From an uncultured Bacilli bacterium (lineage in GTDB: Bacteria; Bacillota_I; Bacilli_A; RF39; UBA660): 12,102 nucleotides of DNA. The stretch covers positions 1 to 12,102 of the forward strand of contig CALVSV010000128.1 of NCBI GenBank assembly GCA_944359595.1, written 5' to 3'. Under the pieces are notes generated by a model. The model was given only the letters and a program-made list of their open reading frames with translations, searched no databases and had not been told where the DNA came from. Shown here piece by piece: positions 6,928 to 12,102 of the stretch. Within the stretch, counting starts at the first letter, position 1; each line of letters opens with the position of its first letter. A program made the position numbers and the translations under genes.

Positions 6928-8144
6928 GTTAAATCTAACCCTTCTACGATACCACGCGTAATAGCTTTTGCCATAGCAGTATTATCAAAACTTTCGTTTA
7001 TTCCAGAAACTTCTATTAGGCTTGCCGGTACATTTGACTCATTTCTTATATATCTTTCTATCATGTACCAATCATCTCTAATACCATTATTAGACGATGT
7101 ATTATAGCTAATACCTGTGCTTGGAATATACTCCATAATCTTATTAGCTATTTTTACAACCGCATCTTTTGTTTCGTTAACCATACATGACTTACTAGAA
7201 GCATCACTACAATTAGTAGCAGCGGTAATAAATGTACCATTAACATCATTAAAATGAAGTTCTAATACATATGAGTAAGCACTAAAATCATATTCTTGAT
7301 TTTTAAGTGTATTTTTATCTTGTGAATATTTTTCGCATAACTGTTGTGAATATCTAATACTTCCACTTTCGCAACTTCCAAAATATTGTGTTGCGCTAAT
7401 ATTACCAGTATAATTAACTAGATCATCCCCTAGTACATCACGATTAAATATAGATACATCAACATATTTTTTTAATTCACTTTCAATAACAAGGGCAAGT
7501 TCACGAGTTCTTTTTGATTCACTTAGACCAGATGTTGATGCAGCACCACTATCAAAACTATTTGGTGAGTGTCCAGTAATCAACATAACTTTTTTATTTG
7601 AATTACTACTAGTTGATGAAGTTCCACTTGTTGAATTACTACCAGATGAAGCTTCATTTTTTTCCTTTTCTTCTTTTTCTTTTTTAATTTGTTCTATTTT
7701 CTTTTGAGCTTCTTCACTCTTTTTCTTTGCTTCTTCACGCTTTTGTTGTGTTAGTTGTTTTGCGTTTTCTTCCGTCATTTTAATTTGTTGATTTTTTTGT
7801 TCTTTTAAAAACGCTATATTATCTTTAGTAGCTTCGTTATAACATAAAGCTGACTCATAATTATCAGTTCCTATATAATTATTGATATTAATAATTTCAA
7901 ACAATAGCGCTATTATAGTTGGCACAAAGAAAAATATTGCTGCATAAACAAATCTTTTAATCGCAAGTGACTGTAGTTTTTTCCTTTCATCATCATTAAC
8001 CATAACTGCTTTAACAAAATCTACAGATGCAAAAATTATTAATGCAATTGGTACAATTATACTAAGTAAAGTAATTAATGATTTAAAAAAATATACAACT
8101 ATAACAAAGTTATAATTACTACATAAGCCTAATGTTTCACCCAT
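6915..8144 (-). CDS. Membrane-anchored N-acetylmuramoyl-L-alanine amidase (Amidase_3) with two-helix N-terminal module
   Basis: A 409-residue protein in three parts. Residues 1-90 form a two-helix membrane module (about 14-42 and 62-86). The loop between the helices reads SVDFVKAVMVNDD followed by basic residues, like small TrbC/VirB2-pilin-type membrane proteins of low-GC Bacillota. Residues about 108-163 are a charged Lys/Glu/Gln coiled coil, and 165-183 a Ser/Thr/Gly linker. Residues about 184-409 resemble zinc-dependent Amidase_3. Expected zinc ligands are His192 (LITGHSP), Glu215 (RTRELAL) and His297 (VLELHFND), with catalytic Glu378 in PASLIEVSG. The domain would cut the bond between MurNAc and L-Ala of peptidoglycan. 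The GTG at 8153 was rejected because AGGA at 8155-8158 would be only one base away; the ATG at 8144 has a 10-nt spacing. Confidence 0.78.
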   Translation of the reverse strand: MGETLGLCSNYNFVIVVYFFKSLITLLSIIVPIALIIFASVDFVKAVMVNDDERKKLQSLAIKRFVYAAIFFFVPTIIALLFEIININNYIGTDNYESALCYNEATKDNIAFLKEQKNQQIKMTEENAKQLTQQKREEAKKKSEEAQKKIEQIKKEKEEKEKNEASSGSNSTSGTSSTSSNSNKKVMLITGHSPNSFDSGAASTSGLSESKRTRELALVIESELKKYVDVSIFNRDVLGDDLVNYTGNISATQYFGSCESGSIRYSQQLCEKYSQDKNTLKNQEYDFSAYSYVLELHFNDVNGTFITAATNCSDASSKSCMVNETKDAVVKIANKIMEYIPSTGISYNTSSNNGIRDDWYMIERYIRNESNVPASLIEVSGINESFDNTAMAKAITRGIVEGLDLTWTE

Positions 8145-8154
8145 TATTATCACA

Positions 8155-8173
8155 TCCTATACTTATAATAACA
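8155..8173 (-). promoter_or_regulatory. Extended -10 promoter and ribosome binding site of the amidase gene
   Basis: On the minus strand an extended -10 element, TG-N-TATTAT, runs from 8173 to 8165. The matching -35 region (8193-8188) is weak (TTTATT, 3 of 6), which extended -10 promoters tolerate. AGGA (8158-8155) follows at once, 10 nt before the ATG at 8144. The leader would be about 14 nt. Confidence 0.4.
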
Positions 8174-8218
8174 AATAATAAAATAAAAATAAATATATTT
8201 TTATTGTTTTTGGTCATA

Positions 8219-8247
8219 TTTACAATTAATATAATATATTGTATAAT
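8219..8247 (+). promoter_or_regulatory. Sigma-A-type promoter of the rnfC-like operon
   Basis: TTTACA (-35, 5 of 6) at 8219-8224 and TATAAT (-10, perfect) at 8242-8247 are separated by exactly 17 bp. GAGG at 8260-8263 is the ribosome binding site, seven bases before the ATG at 8271. It is divergent to the amidase promoter within a 126-bp intergenic region. Confidence 0.65.
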
Positions 8248-8270
8248 AATTTAAGAAATGAGGAATATAT

Positions 8271-9551
8271 ATGATAAGAGGTACCAAACTCATAAATAAT
8301 AAAAATATGTCTATAAAAAAAACTTTTAAGAAAATTGTTGATGCTGATTATATATATATTCCACTTGTTACATATAAAAATAAAAATATTTATTGTGACT
8401 TAAAAATTGGTGATTATGTATATAAAGGTCAAGTTTTGGCGAAATCAGATGATATGTATAATTGTAAAGTTATAAGTAGTGTATCTGGTACTATAAAAGA
8501 TATTAAACCATGGATTTATATAGATAATACAATGGTTAATACAATTATTATAGAAAATGATTTTTTAAATAAAGAAAAATTTAAAAAAGGAGCCAAAAAA
8601 AATATATCGAAATACACTAGCTCAGAAATAATAAAACTAATGAAAGATAACGGTGTTGTAGGTATGAGTGGAAGTGCATATCCTACACATTTCAAATATG
8701 GAATGGATTTAAAGATTAATAAATTGATTGTTAATGCAGTAGAAGACGAAGTATATATTACATCTGATTTTACAAATTTGAATGATAAACCATCAGAAAT
8801 TTTAGAAGCTATTGATGCACTTATGCAAGCTTTTAAAATAGGAGAGTGTGTTATAGCTATAAAAGACTTTAATGAAATTGGTATAAAAGATTTTATAAAT
8901 TATATGGGTACATATCCAAATATAAAAATTAAAAAAGTACCTGATAAATATCCAGTAGGATATGAAAAAAATTTAGCTTCGTACATATATGATGTCAAAA
9001 TAAAGAAAAACCCTATGGAAAGAAGTATAATGGTAAATAATATATCTACTATATATGAAATATATAGAGTATTAAAATATGAAAGACCGATTACTGGTAG
9101 AATTATAACAATAAGTGGTAATGCAGTTAAAAATCCTCAAAATATATATGTAAAATTTGGGACATTATTATCAGATATAATTAAAAATATTGGTGGACTT
9201 AAATATAAAGATATTGTTATTATTGTAAATGGTCCTATGATGGGTAATTCTGTTTCAAGTATGGATATACCAATTACTGCATCCGTTATTGGTATTACAA
9301 TACAAAAAAATTATAAAGATGAAAAAACTCATGATTGTATTAATTGTGGTAAATGTGTAAACGTTTGCCCAGTAAGACTTGCTCCTACATATATAAAAAA
9401 ATATAAAAATCATAAAAATATACTAAAATTATTAAATCCTAATAAATGTATTAGATGTGGGTTATGTTCTTATATATGTCCTTCTAAAATCGATTTAAGA
9501 AGGGATGTAATTGATGCTTGTGAGGTGGTAAAAAATGAAGATAAGTACTAA
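8271..9551 (+). CDS. RnfC-like electron-transport subunit with two 4Fe-4S motifs
   Basis: A 426-residue homologue of RnfC, the subunit of the Rnf complex that contacts NADH and ferredoxin. In order: a barrel-sandwich segment (IGDYVYKGQVLAKS, 46-59, and SVSGTIKDIKPW, 70-81); a NuoF-like domain (GVVGMSGSAYPTH at 128-140, YPVGYEKNL at 227-235); a soluble-ligand-binding-type domain around 273-325 (GRIITISGNAV, NGPMMG); and two ferredoxin motifs, Cys356/359/362/366 and Cys393/396/399/403, all intact. Deviations from the usual family pattern: the glycine-rich GGAGFPT loop is SGSAYPT, and the usual N-G-A-E-C-E-P-Y segment is NAVEDEVY. NADH or FMN binding may therefore be changed. It overlaps the rnfD-like gene by 17 nt. 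No rnfG, E, A or B gene follows. Confidence 0.82.
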   Translation: MIRGTKLINNKNMSIKKTFKKIVDADYIYIPLVTYKNKNIYCDLKIGDYVYKGQVLAKSDDMYNCKVISSVSGTIKDIKPWIYIDNTMVNTIIIENDFLNKEKFKKGAKKNISKYTSSEIIKLMKDNGVVGMSGSAYPTHFKYGMDLKINKLIVNAVEDEVYITSDFTNLNDKPSEILEAIDALMQAFKIGECVIAIKDFNEIGIKDFINYMGTYPNIKIKKVPDKYPVGYEKNLASYIYDVKIKKNPMERSIMVNNISTIYEIYRVLKYERPITGRIITISGNAVKNPQNIYVKFGTLLSDIIKNIGGLKYKDIVIIVNGPMMGNSVSSMDIPITASVIGITIQKNYKDEKTHDCINCGKCVNVCPVRLAPTYIKKYKNHKNILKLLNPNKCIRCGLCSYICPSKIDLRRDVIDACEVVKNEDKY

Positions 9552-10287
9552 AAATGGACCGTTTGTAAAGTCAAATATTACTAAGAAAAAAATTGAAATT
9601 ACTATACTTATATGTTTAATAGTTATGAATTTGTATAAAATATATTTAGATGGATTTATAATATTGTTCCATCTTGTTTCTGTTTTTGTACCATTATTTA
9701 TAATAAATGTTATATATGATTGTTATAAAAAAAGAAAAATTACTTTATTAAATTATATTGATGTTATAATTGTTAGTTTAATTACTACTTTATTAATTCC
9801 ACTAAATACTTCGTATATATTAATTTTGGGCTTGACTTTTTTAACTGGTATTATTGGTAAATTATTTAAGTTAAATGAAATTAGTTTAAATTTAAGCCTT
9901 ATATTAATATTTAATAATTATATAAATACAGATTATAATATATATATATTTGGATTATTACTAATTTTATCATTAATATATTTAATTAAAAACAGAGCTA
10001 TTAAATTTAGAATAAGTATTAGCTATATTTTAATATTAATTATATTTTTTCTTATAAAAAAGCTTGCTATTAACGAATTAATTATGTTATTATTAATAGG
10101 CGTGTATGTTATACCATATTTTAAGTCTAGTCCTAATACATCAACTATACAATATTTTTATGGGTTTATATTAGGAATTATTAGTGTCTTAAGTAATTAT
10201 CATATTACATACATAGCTATTACAATATTATCAATTATATTTATTTATATTGATTTTTATAATGCTAAAATATTGAGTAAATATTAA
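9535..10287 (+). CDS. Shortened RnfD-like membrane protein
   Basis: A 250-residue, very hydrophobic protein with roughly eight to ten membrane helices. It aligns by eye to RnfD/NqrB at several points: the N-terminus (ISTKNGPFVKSN, for the family's S-S-S-P-H-I-R-S); the segment NYIDVIIVSLITTLLIPL then IIGKLF (73-111, for D-x-S-A-V-V-T-G-L-L-L-A-L-N-L-P then I-I-G-K); IKFRISISYIL (156-166); and the end FKSSPNTSTIQYFYG to IFIYID (196-240, for the T-D-P-V-T-S-P-x-T-x-x-G segment). Normal RnfD is about 310-350 residues. The missing 60 or more include the external loop with the S-G-A-T threonine that carries covalent FMN; no such motif is present. GAGGTGG at 9522-9528, six bases before the ATG, is inside rnfC, so the pair is coupled. 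Being RnfD-related is a moderate-confidence reading. Confidence 0.6.
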   Translation: MKISTKNGPFVKSNITKKKIEITILICLIVMNLYKIYLDGFIILFHLVSVFVPLFIINVIYDCYKKRKITLLNYIDVIIVSLITTLLIPLNTSYILILGLTFLTGIIGKLFKLNEISLNLSLILIFNNYINTDYNIYIFGLLLILSLIYLIKNRAIKFRISISYILILIIFFLIKKLAINELIMLLLIGVYVIPYFKSSPNTSTIQYFYGFILGIISVLSNYHITYIAITILSIIFIYIDFYNAKILSKY

Positions 10288-10303
10288 ATAGGAGGATATT
10301 AAA

Positions 10304-11470
10304 ATGGAAAAAATACTTATGATTAAATATGGCGAATTAACGACAAAAAAAGGAAATAGAAATTTATTTGTTGATACATTATATAATAATATAGTAAAAA
10401 AGTTAGATGGTTTAAATTATACTATTAAAAAATATAGATCTAGAATGTATATAATATCAGATAATATTAAGAAGATTATAGAAAAACTAGAAGAAGTTTT
10501 TGGTATATATGAAATAGATATTGTATATAAATTAGATAATAAGGATATTGAAACAATTAAAAATAGTATAATAGAAATATATAAAGATCATGATTTTAAA
10601 ACTTTTAAAGTTAAAACGAAAAGAGCAGATAAAAATTATGAAATAGATAGTATGGAAATATCACGAATACTTGGTGAAGAACTTCTAAAAAAATATAGTG
10701 ATTTAAAAGTAAACGTTAAAAATCCTGATAAAGTAATTAATCTTGAGATAAGAGAAGAAGGCGTATTTATATATTATGATAAAGTAAAAGGTTTAGGTGG
10801 TTATCCTGTTGGAATTCAAGATAGAGCGCTTGCAATGATAAGTGGCGGAATAGATTCACCTGTTGCGATTTATTTAGCGCTTAAAAAAGGAATTCATGTT
10901 GATTGTATATATTTTGACTCACCGCCACATACTAGTATTGATGCACTAAATAAAGTAAAAAAATTAATAAAGATTTTAAAAAAATATGATAGTGATATTA
11001 AACTATATGTTGTTAATTTTTCAAATGCACAAGAAGAAATATATGCACATAAAGCAAATAGTTATATGATTACACTAATGAGAAGAATGATGTATAGAGT
11101 TGCGTGTACTTTTGCCGGCGAAATAGGATATAGTGCTGTAATAACAGGAGAGTCTATTGGACAAGTAGCAAGTCAAACATTACCGAGTTTATCAGTAATA
11201 AATGAAGTTACAAACGTACCAGTTATAAGACCTGTTGCGTGTCTTGATAAAATAGAAATAATGGATATTGCACGAAAAATTGGTACATATGAAACTAGTA
11301 TTTTACCATATGAGGATTGTTGTACTATATTTTTGCCAAAACACCCAGTTATTAATCCTAAATTATATATAACTGAACAAATTGAAAATAGATTTGACTG
11401 TTTTAAACTAACAGTTAATACATTAAATAATATTAAAGAAGAAAGTTTAGAAGAAAAAAGTGTTCTTTAA
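10304..11470 (+). CDS. thiI: tRNA 4-thiouridine sulfurtransferase ThiI
   Basis: A 388-residue enzyme that adenylates U8 of tRNA and transfers sulfur to give 4-thiouridine; in many bacteria it also serves thiamine thiazole synthesis. An N-terminal ferredoxin-like region (IKYGELTTKKGNR, 7-19) and THUMP domain (about 60-165) precede the PP-loop domain with the ATP-binding SGGIDSPVA at 180-188. Other family signatures are TGESIGQVASQT (281-292), the P-V-I-R-P motif (306-310) and PYEDCCTIFLPKHP (335-348). It stops before any rhodanese domain, as in Bacillota ThiI, so sulfur would come from a partner cysteine desulfurase, which is not in this window. AGGAGG at 10290-10295 supports the start. It lies 16 nt after the rnfD-like gene; a functional tie to that pair is not obvious. 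Confidence 0.95.
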   Translation: MEKILMIKYGELTTKKGNRNLFVDTLYNNIVKKLDGLNYTIKKYRSRMYIISDNIKKIIEKLEEVFGIYEIDIVYKLDNKDIETIKNSIIEIYKDHDFKTFKVKTKRADKNYEIDSMEISRILGEELLKKYSDLKVNVKNPDKVINLEIREEGVFIYYDKVKGLGGYPVGIQDRALAMISGGIDSPVAIYLALKKGIHVDCIYFDSPPHTSIDALNKVKKLIKILKKYDSDIKLYVVNFSNAQEEIYAHKANSYMITLMRRMMYRVACTFAGEIGYSAVITGESIGQVASQTLPSLSVINEVTNVPVIRPVACLDKIEIMDIARKIGTYETSILPYEDCCTIFLPKHPVINPKLYITEQIENRFDCFKLTVNTLNNIKEESLEEKSVL

Positions 11471-11490
11471 ACTTTTTTTGATAAAATTTT

Positions 11491-11519
11491 TAAATAAATG
11501 TATAGATTTATTTATTTAT
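11491..11519 (+). terminator. Possible weak terminator of the rnfC-rnfD-thiI operon
   Basis: TAAATAAAT (11491-11499) and ATTTATTTA (11506-11514) are a perfect 9-bp inverted repeat with a 6-nt loop, followed by TTTAT. The stem is all A/T, so it is weak. It lies 20 bases after the thiI stop and overlaps the -35 region of the spore-protein promoter. Confidence 0.4.
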
Positions 11520-11528
11520 CACATTCTA
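11500..11528 (+). promoter_or_regulatory. Sigma-G-type (forespore) promoter of the SASP gene
   Basis: GTATA at 11500-11504 fits the sigma-G -35 consensus G-H-A-T-R. CATTCTA at 11522-11528 fits the -10 consensus C-A-T-N-N-T-A exactly, with a 17-bp spacer. SASP genes are classic sigma-G targets made late in the forespore. No good sigma-A alternative is visible in this gap. Confidence 0.6.
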
Positions 11529-11535
11529 TAAGTGT

Positions 11536-11543
11536 AGGAGGTG
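11536..11543 (+). promoter_or_regulatory. Full-strength Shine-Dalgarno site of the SASP gene
   Basis: AGGAGGTG is a near-complete anti-SD match six bases before the ATG at 11550. It rules out the in-frame GTG at 11541, which is part of the site itself. Confidence 0.8.
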
Positions 11544-11549
11544 AAAATA

Positions 11550-11768
11550 ATGAATCAATCAAGTAACAAAAGTACTAATAAATTAGTTGTACCTGGTGCT
11601 AAACAAGCTATCGAAAAAATGAAATATGAAATAGCTAATGAATTTGGTGTTAATTTAGGACCTGACTCTACTTCAAGAGCTAATGGTAGTGTTGGTGGTG
11701 AAATTACAAAACGTTTAGTTCAAATGGGACAAAACCAAGTAGCTGGACAAAACTATCAATCTAAATAG
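11550..11768 (+). CDS. Alpha/beta-type small acid-soluble spore protein
   Basis: A 72-residue protein that coats and protects spore DNA against UV, heat and oxidation, and is later degraded as an amino-acid source during germination. Both family signatures are present: YEIANEFGV (26-34), which holds the GPR protease site with cleavage expected after Glu27, and the DNA-binding segment [17 protein letters not shown] (41-57). The length is typical. Pro15 and Gly16 (VVPGAKQA) precede the first helix, as in many clostridial and bacillar members. The gene stands alone, with its own forespore-type promoter and a strong terminator. It is the best evidence in the window that the organism makes, or recently made, endospores. 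Confidence 0.95.
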   Translation: MNQSSNKSTNKLVVPGAKQAIEKMKYEIANEFGVNLGPDSTSRANGSVGGEITKRLVQMGQNQVAGQNYQSK

Positions 11769-11780
11769 TTAATAATAAAA

Positions 11781-11815
11781 TAAAACCAACTCAAGGATAT
11801 TTTGAGTTGGTTTTA
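11781..11815. terminator. Strong intrinsic terminator after the SASP gene
   Basis: Bases 11781-11794 pair perfectly with 11802-11815 (14 bp; G/C-containing core CCAACTC/GAGTTGG) around a 7-nt loop. An A-run on one side and a T-run on the other let it work in both directions. It is the strongest hairpin seen in the window. Confidence 0.88.
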
Positions 11816-11944
11816 AAATATAAATTACATAGAAAAAAAACTTTAAATATAGGGATTTGTTATATACACTGGTGTCTTAAATAAGGTTATCTCGAACCAA
11901 AATATTAACAGTGTGCAATTTTTAAACTTTTTCATTATTTTATT
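11816..11944. other. Noncoding gap between SASP terminator and DUF4143 gene
   Basis: No gene or clear promoter is visible. The stretch is slightly less AT-biased in its middle (11866-11915) and holds small inverted motifs: ACAC-TG-GTGT at 11866-11875, GGTT...AACC at 11885-11898, and ACACTG (11866-11871) against CAGTGT (11909-11914). Their meaning is unknown. Confidence 0.4.
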
Positions 11945-12102
11945 TTAATTTTTAGTAAGCCAATCTTTAATATCAATTATTTGAATCCCCTCATATGTAT
12001 ACATATCATGATGTGTTCTAGCAATTAATATTTTAGGATATGCATCTTTTATTTTTAATAAAGGATCTACTTCTCTTCTAAATGTTTTATTTTCAAAATC
12101 AT
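11945..12102 (-). CDS. C-terminal end of a DUF4143-type ATP-binding protein
   Basis: On the minus strand the frame is open from the right edge (codons from 12100) to the TAA at 11945-11947, giving 51 residues. The sequence reads [22 protein letters not shown], then [16 protein letters not shown]. The R-E-x-x-P-L-L-x-I-K-D-x-Y-P-K-I core and the final G-I-x-I-I-x-I-x-D-W-L are typical of the very end of AAA-type ATPases with a C-terminal DUF4143 domain. Those proteins are usually about 400 residues and common in gut bacteria and archaea; their function is poorly known. The ATPase motifs would lie outside the window. The call rests on the last 50 residues only. Confidence 0.68.
   Translation of the reverse strand, partial: DFENKTFRREVDPLLKIKDAYPKILIARTHHDMYTYEGIQIIDIKDWLTKN

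Noticed and set aside
6901..7107. Plus-strand open frame inside the amidase gene
   Set aside because: It is antisense to the conserved catalytic C-terminus of the amidase, with no promoter or ribosome binding site.
11882..11902. tRNA T-arm-like sequence on the minus strand (GGTTCGA)
   Set aside because: The flanking bases do not form the 5-bp stem and 7-nt loop, and no acceptor or anticodon arms are present.
1..12102. CRISPR array, prophage or insertion sequence
   Set aside because: No regularly spaced repeats, integrase, transposase or terminal inverted repeats were seen; the window is densely packed with ordinary genes.

Overview
The window is very AT-rich DNA from a low-GC Bacillota (Firmicutes)-type bacterium. 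The evidence is strong AGGAGG-type ribosome binding sites, the Firmicutes gene order rlmN-prpC-prkC-rsgA, a PASTA-domain Ser/Thr kinase, and an alpha/beta-type small acid-soluble spore protein (SASP) behind a sigma-G-like promoter. The spore protein implies an endospore former, or a recent descendant of one. Tryptophan is read from TGG, so nothing suggests a recoded UGA. A BspA-type surface protein and an Rnf-like redox module fit a host-associated anaerobe. The exact lineage cannot be fixed from this window; an uncultured gut Bacilli/Clostridia group is a guess.

Layout. (1) 1-200: C-terminal end of a BspA-like leucine-rich surface protein. (2) 300-6300, plus strand: a tight six-gene run of a LiaF-like membrane protein, an RluA-family pseudouridine synthase, rlmN, a PP2C phosphatase (prpC type), a three-PASTA kinase (prkC/stkP type) and rsgA. 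Its junctions are -23, +11, +1, -4 and -8 nt. It has a good sigma-A promoter at 250-278 and ends at a bidirectional terminator at 6277-6314. (3) 8144-6304, minus strand: a membrane-anchored N-acetylmuramoyl-L-alanine amidase with an unusual two-helix N-terminal module, overlapping an unrecognised single-pass membrane protein. (4) 8271-11470, plus strand: an RnfC-like protein, a shortened RnfD-like protein and thiI, with no rnfG, rnfE, rnfA or rnfB beside them. (5) 11550-11768: a monocistronic SASP gene with its own promoter, ribosome binding site and strong terminator. (6) 11816-11944: noncoding. (7) 11945-12102, minus strand: the C-terminal end of a DUF4143-type ATPase.

How the genes fit together. 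The first operon joins envelope stress sensing (LiaF-like protein, PASTA kinase, phosphatase) to ribosome maturation and RNA modification (RsgA, RlmN, RluA). The minus-strand pair concerns the cell wall and membrane. The Rnf-like pair is the most unusual part. It has intact ferredoxin-type 4Fe-4S motifs, but the NADH/flavin loops of RnfC are altered and the covalent-flavin segment of RnfD is missing, so it may be a reduced or repurposed redox device. Four proposed promoters all sit 20-23 nt upstream of their start codons, which suggests a habit of minimal 5' leaders.

All family calls come from reading motifs in the translated sequence; no database search was possible.
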